From LMUY01 sp964245075 (GTDB taxonomy: Bacteria > Pseudomonadota > Alphaproteobacteria > Acetobacterales > Acetobacteraceae): DNA of 45,712 bases. The stretch lies in NCBI GenBank assembly GCA_964245075.1, contig CAXTLC010000039.1, positions 1-45,712 on the forward strand, written 5' to 3'. The position numbers and the translations under genes are program-made. The notes under the pieces are model-generated. The model saw only the letters and a program-made list of their open reading frames with translations. It searched no databases and had not been told where the DNA came from. Within the stretch, counting starts at the first letter, position 1. The number at the start of each line of letters is the position of its first letter. Below are positions 26,897 through 35,213 of the stretch, one piece after another.

Positions 26897-27787
26897 ATGG
26901 ACCGGCACGGCGAGGCGTTCTTGGAAATGCTGCTGGCCGAGCGGGGGGCGGCGCGCAACACCCGGCACGCCTACGCGGCTGACCTGTCGGACTTCGCCGC
27001 TTTCGCCGCCGGGCGCGGCGAGCGTCTGGGGGCCGCGTCGGCGGATACGGTGCGGGGCTACCTGGCCGGGCTGCACCGGGCTGGCCTTTCGGCGCGGACC
27101 GCGGCGCGGCGGCTGTCCTGCTTGCGCCAGTTTCACCGTTTCCTCCTGCAAGAAGGCGTGCGGGCGGACGACCCGACACAGGCGCTGGAATCCCCCCGCC
27201 TGCCGCGTTCGCTGCCGAAATACCTGTCGGAGCAGGAGATCGCCGCCCTGCTGGCCGCCGCCGCCGAGCGGCCCGGACGCGCCGGGCTGGTCGCGGTGGC
27301 GGCGTTGGAGATGCTGTATGCCACCGGGCTGCGCGTGTCCGAGCTGCTGGCGCTGCGCCGCACCGCCTTGGCCAGGGAGGCGCAGATGCTGGCCGTGCGG
27401 GGCAAAGGCGGCCGGGAGCGGCTGGTCCCGCTCGGCGGCGCGGCGCGGCAAGCGGCGGCGGCGATGGTCGCCGGGTCGGAGTCGGCGTGGCTGTTTCCGG
27501 GCCGGGGCGGAAAGGCCGCCATGACGCGCCAGGGCTTCGCCCTGCTGCTGAAGCCGCTCGCCGCCGCCGCGGGCATCGACCCGGTGCGCGTGTCGCCGCA
27601 CGTGCTGCGGCACTCCTTCGCGTCCCACATGCTGGCGCACGGCGCGGACCTGCGCAGCCTGCAGGCGCTGCTCGGCCATGCCGACATCGCCACCACGCAG
27701 ATCTACACCCACGTCCTGCCGGAGCGGTTGCAGCGACTGGTGGAGGCGCACCACCCGCTGGCGGAGCTTGGCAGCAAGGGGGTATGA
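26897..27787 (+). CDS. xerD: Tyrosine recombinase XerD
   Basis: Chromosome dimer resolution recombinase of 296 aa acting at dif with XerC and FtsK. The N-terminal SAM-like core-binding domain (1-95) is followed by the catalytic domain with Arg146 (TGLRVSEL), Lys170 (GKGGRE), His235/Arg238 (HVLRHSFASH), His261 (LLGHADI) and nucleophile Tyr270 (TTQIYTHV). The length, the SPHVLRHSFASHML motif and the housekeeping context favour XerD over a phage integrase. ATG start at 26897. Confidence 0.9.
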   Translation: MDRHGEAFLEMLLAERGAARNTRHAYAADLSDFAAFAAGRGERLGAASADTVRGYLAGLHRAGLSARTAARRLSCLRQFHRFLLQEGVRADDPTQALESPRLPRSLPKYLSEQEIAALLAAAAERPGRAGLVAVAALEMLYATGLRVSELLALRRTALAREAQMLAVRGKGGRERLVPLGGAARQAAAAMVAGSESAWLFPGRGGKAAMTRQGFALLLKPLAAAAGIDPVRVSPHVLRHSFASHMLAHGADLRSLQALLGHADIATTQIYTHVLPERLQRLVEAHHPLAELGSKGV

Positions 27788-27790
27788 CCA

Positions 27791-27832
27791 GGCAGGCTCG
27801 CTTGGACGCTGGAACTGACGGAGAAGCCTGCC
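27791..27832 (+). promoter_or_regulatory. Hairpin across the maoC ribosome-binding site
   Basis: GGCAGGCT (27791-27798) and AGCCTGCC (27825-27832) are perfect 8-bp arms. The loop contains GGAG, the likely ribosome-binding site, and the right arm ends one base before the maoC start codon. It could limit maoC translation or be coincidental. Confidence 0.35.
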
Positions 27833-27833
27833 G

Positions 27834-28289
27834 ATGCTGGAAGTGGAAACCCCCGCCGACATGGACGCCCTGGTCGGCAAGCCGCTCGGCACGAGCGAGT
27901 GGCTGACGGTGTCGCAGGACCGGATCAACCGGTTCGCTGAAGCGACCGGCGACCACCAATGGATCCACGTGGACGTGGCGCGCGCCAAGGCGGAGCTGCC
28001 CGGCGGCACCACGATCGCGCACGGGTTCCTGACCCTGTCGCTGCTGCCGGTGCTCGGCACGACGGTTTACGCCATCCGCCGCCGGTCCCGCGGGGTGAAC
28101 TACGGCAGCAACAAGGTGCGGTTCACCAATCCGGTCCCGGCCGGCTCCCGCGTGCGTCTGCACCTGCGCCTCAAAGCGTCCGAGCCGATCGAGGGCGGCC
28201 GCCGCCTGGTGTCGGACGCCACGGTGGAGATCGAGGGCAGCGAGCGCCCGGCGCTCGTCGCGGAAACGATCGCCGTGGTTTACGACTGA
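27834..28289 (+). CDS. MaoC-like (R)-specific enoyl-CoA hydratase family protein
   Basis: Hot-dog-fold protein of 151 aa. The catalytic-type motif FAEATGDHQWIHVD has the Asp and His of the hydratase dyad, followed by GTTIAHGFLTLSLLP. This is the compact NodN/MaoC type that hydrates enoyl-CoA or acts in PHA precursor supply; phaZ elsewhere in the window shows that PHA is used. The ATG at 27834 is preceded by GGAGAAG. Its stop overlaps the convergent eutC stop by 10 bases. Confidence 0.87.
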   Translation: MLEVETPADMDALVGKPLGTSEWLTVSQDRINRFAEATGDHQWIHVDVARAKAELPGGTTIAHGFLTLSLLPVLGTTVYAIRRRSRGVNYGSNKVRFTNPVPAGSRVRLHLRLKASEPIEGGRRLVSDATVEIEGSERPALVAETIAVVYD

Positions 28290-29041
28290 GCCCCGGCGCC
28301 TTCCGTCGTTCCTCCCGGCGCCAGCAGCGTGCCGGGCCCGGGCGCCTCGTCCTTAAGCGCCACTCCCGACCCGCCCTGCGCCCGCATCCGCTCCAGCAGC
28401 CAAGCCAGCTTGCACGCCGCATCCGCCGGCGGCAGCCCGGCCGGGCGGATATTGGAAACGCAGTTGCGGTCGGCATCCGTGGTGCGCGGCCCCGGACGCC
28501 AGGTGAGGTAGGCGCCCAAGCTGTCCGGCGCCGACAGCCCGGGCCGTTCGCCGACCAGCACCAGCACCGCGGCGGCACCCAGCCCGGCGGCAACCGCGTC
28601 GCCTGCCGCGACCCGGCCGCCCTGCACCACCACCAGGGGGCCGAGCCGCCAGGCCCCGAGAAGCGGGCGCAGCGCGGCCAGCACGGGCGGCGCGTGATCC
28701 TGCACCGCCCGTGCCGAGAGCCCGTCCGCCAGCACGATCGCCAGATGGTGCTCCCCTTGCGGCAAGGTGGTTCCGGGCGCCAGCATCCGGCCCAGATCCG
28801 GGCGCAGCAGATACTCCGCACGGTCCCGCGCGGCGCTGCGCACCACCAGCAACGGCCCGCACGCCTGCTCCAGCGCCGCCACGTCCAGCGCCGCCTGCAC
28901 GGCGTCCCGCGCCCGGGCGTGCGCCAGCCGCATGGCCAGCATCGGCCCCGTGCCGAGCGACGCGCCGCTGCGGGCCAACCCGATGCGCGCCGCCGTCAGG
29001 CCGCGCAGCCGCTGCCACGGGTCGTCCGCCGGCACGCTCAC
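28280..29041 (-). CDS. eutC: Ethanolamine ammonia-lyase light chain EutC
   Basis: Small subunit of the B12-dependent enzyme that splits ethanolamine into acetaldehyde and ammonia; 253 aa. Features are ARIGLARSGASLGTGPMLA at the N-terminus, LVLVGERPGLSAPDSLGAYL and NCVSNIRPAGL, all EutC hallmarks. The start is GTG 29041, overlapping the eutB stop as GTGA, so the subunits are translationally coupled. The C-terminal ~25 residues are Gly/Ala-rich. Confidence 0.94.
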   Translation of the reverse strand: MSVPADDPWQRLRGLTAARIGLARSGASLGTGPMLAMRLAHARARDAVQAALDVAALEQACGPLLVVRSAARDRAEYLLRPDLGRMLAPGTTLPQGEHHLAIVLADGLSARAVQDHAPPVLAALRPLLGAWRLGPLVVVQGGRVAAGDAVAAGLGAAAVLVLVGERPGLSAPDSLGAYLTWRPGPRTTDADRNCVSNIRPAGLPPADAACKLAWLLERMRAQGGSGVALKDEAPGPGTLLAPGGTTEGAGAQS

Positions 29042-30411
29042 GGCAGCAGCGCCCGCATCGGCGCGGGCAGGACGTCCGGGCGCACCCGGCCGCCCCGGTC
29101 CAGCAAGCCCTGGCGCCCCAGCCACGCCTCGAACTCCGGCGCCGGGCGGCGGCCGAGCAGCTCGCGCATCGCCAGCGCGTCGTGGAACGAGGTGCTCTGG
29201 TAGCCCAGCATGATGTCGTCGGCGCCGGGCACGCCCATGACGAAGTTCACCCCGGCCGCCACCAGCATCGCCAGCAGCGCGTCCATGTCGTCGCCGTCCG
29301 CCTCGGCGTGGTTGGTGTGGCACACGTCGCAGCCCATCGGCACGCCCAGCAGCTTGCCGCAGAAATGGTCTTCCAGCCCGGCGCGGATGATCTGCTTGCC
29401 GTCCGCCAGGTATTCCGGGCCGATGAAGCCCACCACCGTGTTGACCAGGAACGGGCGGAAGTGCCGGGCCACGGCGTAGGCCCGCGCTTCCACCGTCTGC
29501 TGGTCCACGCCGCCATGCGCGCCGGCCGAGAGCGCGCTGCCCTGACCGGTCTCGAAGTACATGAGATCCTGCCCCACCGTGCCGCGGCCCAACGCCGCCG
29601 CCGCCTCCTGCGCTTCCCGCAACAGCGCCAGGTTGATCCCGAAGCCGCGGTTGGTGCCTTCCGTGCCGCCGATCGACTGGAACACCAGGTCCACCGGGGA
29701 ACCGCGGCGGATCAGCTCCAGGGTGGTGGTGACGTGGGCCAGCACGCAGCCCTGGGTGGGGATGGCCAGCTTCACCCGCGCTTCCTCCAGCAGGCAGAGC
29801 AGGGCGTGGGTGCGCTCCGGGCTGTCGGTGGCGGGGTTGATGCCGATCACCGCGTCCCCGGCGCCGAGCAGCAGCCCGTCCAGGATGGCGGCGGCGATGC
29901 CCGCCGGGTCGTCCGTCGGGTGATTGGGTTGCAGCCGGGTGGACAAGCGGCCCGGCAGCCCGACCGTGCTGCGGAACCGGGTGGTGACAGTGCAGCGCGC
30001 GGCCACCACCATGAGGTCCTGCAACCGGCACAGCTTGCTGGCGGCCGCCACCATCTCGGGCGTCAGGCCGGGGGCGAGCGCGGCCAGCGCGTCCGGGGTG
30101 GCTTCGTCGCCCAGCAGCCAGTCGCGCAGGCCGCCGACCGTGAGGTGGGAGACGGGGGCGAAGGCCGCCGCGTCATGCGTGTCGCAGATCAGCCGGGTGA
30201 CCTCGTCCCCCTCGTAGGGCACCACCGGGTCACCGAGCAGGCGCTTGAGCGGCAGGTCGGCCAAGGCGAGCTGGGCGGCCACGCGCTCCTCCGCGGAAGA
30301 AGCGGCAATTCCGGCGAGCGCGTCCCCGCTGCGGTGCGGCGTGGCGCGGGCCAGCAGGGTCCGCAGGTCAGCGAAGGCGTGGGTGGTGGTGCCGAGCGTG
30401 GTACGGAACAT
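29038..30411 (-). CDS. eutB: Ethanolamine ammonia-lyase heavy chain EutB
   Basis: Catalytic subunit, 457 aa from ATG 30411 (MFRTTLGTTTHAF); an in-frame ATG at 30423 would add four residues. It is collinear with EutB throughout: HRSGDALAGIAA, LSTRLQPNHPTDD, GDAVIGINPATDS, IPTQGCVLAHVTT, YFETGQGSALSAGAH, VNTVVGFIGPEYL. The product acetaldehyde could be oxidised by the ExaC-type dehydrogenase encoded 9 kb away. No eutA reactivase or microcompartment genes are in the window. Confidence 0.95.
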   Translation of the reverse strand: MFRTTLGTTTHAFADLRTLLARATPHRSGDALAGIAASSAEERVAAQLALADLPLKRLLGDPVVPYEGDEVTRLICDTHDAAAFAPVSHLTVGGLRDWLLGDEATPDALAALAPGLTPEMVAAASKLCRLQDLMVVAARCTVTTRFRSTVGLPGRLSTRLQPNHPTDDPAGIAAAILDGLLLGAGDAVIGINPATDSPERTHALLCLLEEARVKLAIPTQGCVLAHVTTTLELIRRGSPVDLVFQSIGGTEGTNRGFGINLALLREAQEAAAALGRGTVGQDLMYFETGQGSALSAGAHGGVDQQTVEARAYAVARHFRPFLVNTVVGFIGPEYLADGKQIIRAGLEDHFCGKLLGVPMGCDVCHTNHAEADGDDMDALLAMLVAAGVNFVMGVPGADDIMLGYQSTSFHDALAMRELLGRRPAPEFEAWLGRQGLLDRGGRVRPDVLPAPMRALLP

Positions 30412-30490
30412 GGTGGGCAGCATAGCCGCAACTGGCGTCCATTTCCCGCCCGCCGTATGGAGAAACCGTCACCGCAGGACACCCATCGCG

Positions 30491-31369
30491 TTGAAGATCC
30501 TGGTCGTCATCCCGCACGCCTTTCTCGGCCGGCCGGCCAATGCGCGGCATGGGTCCGAGGGCGGGGACGCCGCGGCGCGGGCGGCGGTGCTGCTGCGGTG
30601 CGTTTCGGCCCTGCACCAGACCTTCGCGCCCGGCCACCGCCTGGCCGGCCCGGACGATCCGCTGGCCAACACCGACCGCGCGCAGCTCTGCACCGTGCTC
30701 GTCACCACGGGGGAGCAGCACCTGGCCGGCACCCTGCCGCCAGGCTTGGTGCAGCACCACCGGACGGAGCTGAACCCGCGCCATCTCGGCTTCGAGTGCC
30801 AGGCCATCCTGCAGGCGAACCTCGGCGCGTTCGACTGGTACTGCACCCTGGAGGACGACCTGGAGCTGACCGACTCGCTGTTCTTCGACAAGCTGGCCTG
30901 GTTCAACGCCGCTTTCGGTCCCGGCGTGATGCTACAGCCGAACCGGTTCGAAGTGTCCACCGGCCCGGTGCCCAAGCTGTTCGTGGACGGCGCCCTGCAC
31001 GACGAGGCGGCCGCGGCGCCGTTCCAGGACATCGCCGTGCGGCCACGCCTGATGGCCACGGCGCTCGGCCGCTCCGTCGTGTTCCGGCGAGTGGCCAATC
31101 CGCACGCCGGATGCTGCTTCGCCAGCGCCGCGCAGATGGCGGTGCTGGCAGCGCATCCGGATTATGCCAAGTACGCCGACGCGTTCCACGGCCCGCTCGA
31201 GTCGGCCGCGACGCTGATGTCCATGCGCTGCTTCGACGTGTACAAGCCCGCGATCGAGAACGCGTCATTCCTGGAAGTGCGCCACCTGGACCAGCGCCTG
31301 CTGGACCGGCGCGTCCAATACGTGATGCGGGAGAACCGCCTCGTGAAGCTCGTCAGCGCCGAGCCGTGA
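30491..31369 (+). CDS. Glycosyltransferase-like protein
   Basis: A 292-aa protein whose first strand reads LKILVVIPHAFLG, typical of nucleotide-sugar-dependent transferases. A DxD-like motif is in CTLEDDLELTD (~117-127), followed by FFDKLAWFNAAFGPGVMLQPNRFE. The start is taken as TTG 30491 because the fold begins there; AGGA lies about 10 bases upstream, and no ATG or GTG fits. The stop overlaps the next gene's GTG (GTGA). It is divergent from eutB. No acceptor or sugar can be named, and the family assignment is tentative. Confidence 0.6.
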   Translation: MKILVVIPHAFLGRPANARHGSEGGDAAARAAVLLRCVSALHQTFAPGHRLAGPDDPLANTDRAQLCTVLVTTGEQHLAGTLPPGLVQHHRTELNPRHLGFECQAILQANLGAFDWYCTLEDDLELTDSLFFDKLAWFNAAFGPGVMLQPNRFEVSTGPVPKLFVDGALHDEAAAAPFQDIAVRPRLMATALGRSVVFRRVANPHAGCCFASAAQMAVLAAHPDYAKYADAFHGPLESAATLMSMRCFDVYKPAIENASFLEVRHLDQRLLDRRVQYVMRENRLVKLVSAEP

Positions 31370-32775
31370 CCGATGGGCTGGACCCGGGCGATTGGTCCGC
31401 GCTGCGGTCGCTCGGGCACCGCATGCTGGATGACATGTTCGACCATCTCGCCGGGCTGCGGGACGGCCCGGTCTGGCAGCCGCGCCCTGCCAGCGACGCC
31501 TTTGCCCAGCCGCTTCCGCGCGAGGGCGCCGACCCGGCGGCGTTGTATGAGACCTTCCGCGCCCAGGTGCTGCCGTACTCCGTGGGCAATCTCCACCCGG
31601 GTTTCATGGGCTGGGTGCATGGCGGCGGCACGGCGGTGGGCATGTTGGCGGAACTGCTGGCCGGCGGCCTCAACGCCAACCTGGGCGGACGGGATCATGC
31701 GCCGGTCGCGGTGGAACGGCAGGTGATCGCCTGGGCGGCCGAGGCGGTCGGCATGCCGCCGGGCACATCAGGCCTGCTGGTGACCGGCACGTCGATCGCC
31801 AACCTCGTCGGCGTTCTGGTGGCGCGCCGCGCCGCGGTGGGGCCTGGGGTGCGCACGGACGGCGTGGGGGGTGCGAGGCTGGCGGCCTACGCGTCGGCCG
31901 CCGCGCACGGCTGCATCCCGCGGGCGATGGACATGGCCGGGCTCGGCACGAACGCGCTGCGCCTGGTTCCGGCGGATGCGGACGGCCGGGTGGACGTGGC
32001 GGCGCTGGCCGCCTCCGTGGCGCGTGACCGCGAGGCGGGATGGCAGCCCTTTCTCGTGGTGGGCACCGCCGGCACGGTGAACACGGGTGCGGTGGACGAC
32101 ATGGAAGCCTTGGCGGCCCTGTGCCGGGCGGAGCGGCTGTGGTTCCACGTGGATGGCGCGTTCGGCGCACTGGCCGCCCTCGCTCCGTCCCTGCGGCCGC
32201 TGCTGCGCGGGATGGAACAGGCGGACAGCCTGGCGTTCGATTTCCACAAGTGGGCGCAGGCGCCGTACGACGCCGGGTGCATCCTGGTGCGGGACGAAGC
32301 CCGGCAACTCGACACGTTCGCGCAAGACAACGCCTACTTGCGCCGGGAGACGCGCGGCTTGGCCGGCGGCTTCCCTTGGCCCTGCGATCTCGGGCCGGAC
32401 CTTTCGCGTGGCTTCCGGGCGCTGAAGGTGTGGATGACGCTGGCCAGCTACGGTGCCGACAGGCTGGGCCAGGTGGTGGAGCGCTGCTGCCTCCTGGCCC
32501 GGCGCCTGGCCGACCGCGTGTTGTCCGAGCCGGCGCTGGAATTGCTGGCGCCCGTTGCCCTGAATATCGTGTGCTTCCGGGTGCGCGCGCTGGACGACGC
32601 CGGCAACGCCGAACTGGTGGCCGACCTTCATGAGGCGGGCCGGGTCGCGCCGTCCACGACGTCCATTTCCGGGAGGCTCGCCATACGGGCTGCAATCGTG
32701 AACCACCGCACGGCAGAGAGGGATGTGGACGCCCTGGTCGAGGCCGTGCTCCAGGGTGCGCGCCCGACCCGCTAG
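31366..32775 (+). CDS. Pyridoxal-phosphate-dependent group II decarboxylase
   Basis: Aromatic-L-amino-acid/glutamate-type decarboxylase, 469 aa. The PLP lysine is Lys295 in DFHKWAQAPYDAG, the pyridine-binding Asp263 is in WFHVDGAFG, and the substrate-pocket region includes HPGFMGWVHGGGT and VTGTSIANLVG. Unlike standard DOPA decarboxylases the lysine motif is HKW rather than HKW-x-N. Substrate unknown. It starts at GTG 31366, overlapping the glycosyltransferase-like gene by four bases, so the two are co-translated. Confidence 0.85.
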   Translation: MTDGLDPGDWSALRSLGHRMLDDMFDHLAGLRDGPVWQPRPASDAFAQPLPREGADPAALYETFRAQVLPYSVGNLHPGFMGWVHGGGTAVGMLAELLAGGLNANLGGRDHAPVAVERQVIAWAAEAVGMPPGTSGLLVTGTSIANLVGVLVARRAAVGPGVRTDGVGGARLAAYASAAAHGCIPRAMDMAGLGTNALRLVPADADGRVDVAALAASVARDREAGWQPFLVVGTAGTVNTGAVDDMEALAALCRAERLWFHVDGAFGALAALAPSLRPLLRGMEQADSLAFDFHKWAQAPYDAGCILVRDEARQLDTFAQDNAYLRRETRGLAGGFPWPCDLGPDLSRGFRALKVWMTLASYGADRLGQVVERCCLLARRLADRVLSEPALELLAPVALNIVCFRVRALDDAGNAELVADLHEAGRVAPSTTSISGRLAIRAAIVNHRTAERDVDALVEAVLQGARPTR

Positions 32776-33062
32776 AAGCTGGCATCTCCGGCCCATCGCA
32801 GCAGGATCGTCTCGCCTTCCTCGGCGCCATGATCGACCAGCCAGCGGTGCAGCTTGAACTCCGTGAAGGTGACCTCCCGTGTCAGGCTGTCGTTGGCCGG
32901 TCCCTCGCGCCGCGAGCTGAACTCACCGACTGTGAGGTGCAGTATGGCCGCGGCATCCGCATCCAGGCTGGGACGTAGCACGGCGAGATCGTCTGCGTCA
33001 CGGAGATCGGGTGGCGCGCTCGACAGATCGAACACCTTCATCACCTTATAGTCATCTCGCAT
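32772..33062 (-). CDS. Hypothetical 96-aa protein
   Basis: Unrecognised acidic protein from ATG 33062 (GGAG nine bases upstream). An internal ATG at 33041 (MKVFDLSSAPPDL) has AAGG before it and is an alternative start. No signal peptide or membrane segment. The C-terminal half (EVTFTEFKLHRWLVDHGAEE) looks like a normal globular sequence. Its stop overlaps the convergent decarboxylase stop by four bases. The base composition is less GC-rich than its neighbours, especially at the 5' end. Confidence 0.55.
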   Translation of the reverse strand: MRDDYKVMKVFDLSSAPPDLRDADDLAVLRPSLDADAAAILHLTVGEFSSRREGPANDSLTREVTFTEFKLHRWLVDHGAEEGETILLRWAGDASF

Positions 33063-33220
33063 ACGTAAATTCTCCGGCTTTGCGCCTCTTGCTCATAATA
33101 ACAAACCACCGTCTCGGAAAAGTTGCCAGTACGAAATTGAGCGTTTCTCGGCCGTGAAAGGGGTGCTGGCGGCATGCTGCCAAGGGCCTTATGTCTGCCG
33201 GCTCACCCGGAGTGCCGTTC

Positions 33221-34024
33221 ATGCGCCTGTTGGCTGCCGCCATCCTGCTTGCCGCCCCTGTCGCAGCCTCTGTTGCGACCCCCGTCGCGGCCTTCGCCGA
33301 ACCCGTCCAGCTCGCGGCGCACCGGGCGACCTACGCGTTGGCGATGGACTCGGCGCGCGGCGGCAGCGTCACCGGCGTGCGCGGAACGATGGCCTACGAG
33401 GTGACGGATGCCTGCGACGGCTGGGCGGTGCGGCAACGGCTGGACATGACGCTGTCCAGCCGGGACGGCCAGGATGTGAAGATGGTTTCGGATTACCTCA
33501 CCTGGGAAAGCAAGGACGGGACGAAGCTGCGCTTTCACATGAAGCAAACCACCGACACCGCGGTGACTGACCAGGTCGAGGGAGAGGCGAGCCTGCCCGA
33601 GGCCGGCGCAGCGGGGGAGATCCATTATACCCTGCCCGAGAACAAGACGCTGGACCTGCCGGCGGGCACGCTGTTCCCCATGGCCCACACGGCCGCCATC
33701 ATCGCGGCTGCCGAGGCGGGCAAGAAGTTTCTCACCCTCCCGCTTTTCGACGGCACTGGGCCGGACGGGGCGCAGAACACCTCCGTGTTCGTCAGCAGTT
33801 GGAACGGGCCGGCCGCGGCGCCCTATCCCGAGTTGACGGAACTGCCGTCCGGCCGGGTCCGCGTGGCGTTCTTTCCCCGCAAGGAGCAGGCGCAGCAGCC
33901 GGATTACGAGGTGGGAATGCGCTACTGGTCCAACGGGGTCGCTGACGAATTGAACATGGATTTCTCGGACTTCGTGGTGAATGGCAAGTTGTCGTCATTC
34001 ACCGAGCCGGCTTCCCATTGCTGA
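33221..34024 (+). CDS. EipB-family cell envelope protein (DUF1849)
   Basis: Periplasmic protein of 267 aa with a cleavable signal (MRLLAAAILLAAPVAAS...AFAEP). The mature part matches DUF1849/EipB, a beta-spiral protein required for envelope integrity in Brucella: LAAHRATYALAMDSARGG, MAYEVTDACDGWAVRQRL, TLPAGTLFP-like DLPAGTLFPMAHT. The two disulphide cysteines of EipB correspond to Cys65 and the last residue, Cys267. The start is ATG 33221; the ATG 30 bases earlier lacks the signal alignment. Confidence 0.85.
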   Translation: MRLLAAAILLAAPVAASVATPVAAFAEPVQLAAHRATYALAMDSARGGSVTGVRGTMAYEVTDACDGWAVRQRLDMTLSSRDGQDVKMVSDYLTWESKDGTKLRFHMKQTTDTAVTDQVEGEASLPEAGAAGEIHYTLPENKTLDLPAGTLFPMAHTAAIIAAAEAGKKFLTLPLFDGTGPDGAQNTSVFVSSWNGPAAAPYPELTELPSGRVRVAFFPRKEQAQQPDYEVGMRYWSNGVADELNMDFSDFVVNGKLSSFTEPASHC

Positions 34025-34056
34025 AGCGCTGCATGCGCGTGGGGGTGAACGGCGGT

Positions 34057-34803
34057 TCAGGATCGGGACGAGCGCCGCTGGGCGTCTCCGGCGTGGGCCT
34101 CAACCGCCGGGCCATCCTGCATGTTGGCCATCGCCCAGACTGCCGCCTGGGTTCGGTTGCGCGCGTGAACCCGGCGGAGCAGCCCTTTGACATGCGCCTT
34201 CACCGCATCCTCGCTGATCGACAGCTCGCGCGCGATCGTTTTGTTGGAGGCACCCTGAGTCAGGCAACGCAGGATCTGGTTGTCGCGCGGCGACAGGGCT
34301 GCCTCGCCATGCCGTTCATCGCTTCGGGATGCCGGCCGGGCGCCGGGCAAGATCGGGAACGGGATCAGTTCCGCTTCGAATGCAGGCGGGTATTCGACAG
34401 GAGCATGCACCAGGCTTGCCGGGTATAATTGCTGGCCAAGCATGACCAGGTCCAGCGAGCGGTGCAGCACATCGCTGGAAATGTCCTGTGACAACACGGC
34501 ATCAACACCCGTTTCAACGAAGCGGCGAAGCCGAACGACGTTGGACACGTCGGCCAGCAAAACGCAACGCACGCAGCACGGCGGAGCATAGTGCTCCCGT
34601 ACCCGCGCCATTTCGACCGAGAAATGCAAACTTGCCCCGGTGCCCCAAATGACGAGGTCCGGCTCAACACCGGTCGTTCCGAACGCCTCGGCCACAGTTC
34701 TGACCGCCCCGACCACGTGATACGAGGAGTTGAGGAAGATCTGACGCAAACCGTCCCGGAACAGATGGTTCGGCTCTACTATTAGAAGATTGCTTGAACC
34801 CAT
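34057..34803 (-). CDS. LuxR/NarL-type regulator with a degenerate receiver domain
   Basis: A 248-aa protein. The N-terminal ~120 residues follow the response-regulator fold (LLIVEPNHLFRDGLRQIF). The acidic pair is reduced to EP, and the phospho-acceptor position in PDLVIWGTG is Gly instead of Asp, so phosphorylation is unlikely. The C-terminal DNA-binding helix-turn-helix is intact (LSPRDNQILRCL, GASNKTIARELSIS, VKAHVKGLLRRV). No histidine kinase is adjacent. It is preceded by a long AT-rich spacer. Targets are unknown. Confidence 0.85.
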   Translation of the reverse strand: MGSSNLLIVEPNHLFRDGLRQIFLNSSYHVVGAVRTVAEAFGTTGVEPDLVIWGTGASLHFSVEMARVREHYAPPCCVRCVLLADVSNVVRLRRFVETGVDAVLSQDISSDVLHRSLDLVMLGQQLYPASLVHAPVEYPPAFEAELIPFPILPGARPASRSDERHGEAALSPRDNQILRCLTQGASNKTIARELSISEDAVKAHVKGLLRRVHARNRTQAAVWAMANMQDGPAVEAHAGDAQRRSSRS

Positions 34804-35213
34804 CTGAATACTCTCACCAGCTATGGCACTGGCACTTTTCCGACCCCGGCGTCACCAGGCACCACCCCGCACCGGAGGTCGGCCTCATGCCACCCGAACC
34901 ATCGTTTGCTCACACTCATTGCATCATTGGTGTTAACGGAACGTTTCATAGATCATAAAATTCAGTCGCGTCCAACAACAAATCTGCCATCCTGAGCGGC
35001 TCAGCAGACGGCATGCATCGGGAGCAAGTGCCCGGCAAGGAAAATTGCCTAATATCGTACTTAACTAGGATGACAGTTAACTAATAAGGGCAACTCTGTC
35101 GTTCCCAGCGCCCAATTTCCGCGCGAGTGCATTAGTATGCGTAGCCGTTTCCGATCGCCGCCCGCTTTCTTGCTTAGGGCGCTTAGTATTCGTCCGGCGT
35201 CCGGCAATACCGG
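34804..35213 (-). promoter_or_regulatory. AT-rich 410-bp regulatory spacer upstream of the LuxR gene
   Basis: No gene is visible on either strand. The stretch is much richer in A/T than the rest of the window. It holds TTAACTA at 35061 and 35077 (16 bases apart, the second within palindrome AGTTAACT), and TTAGTATGCGT (35132-35142) with TTAGTATTCGT (35183-35193), 51 bases apart. These could be binding sites for the regulator itself. hyuB ends at the far side, so the promoter activity is probably for the LuxR gene. Confidence 0.4.

Noticed and set aside
26897..27787. Phage or integrative-element integrase
   Set aside because: The recombinase has XerD length and motifs, and there are no phage genes, tRNA or attachment repeats nearby.
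34804..34850. Sigma-54 promoter from TGGCAC repeats at 34824-34836
   Set aside because: TGGCACTGGCACTTTTC lacks the TGC of the -12 element and points away from the LuxR gene.
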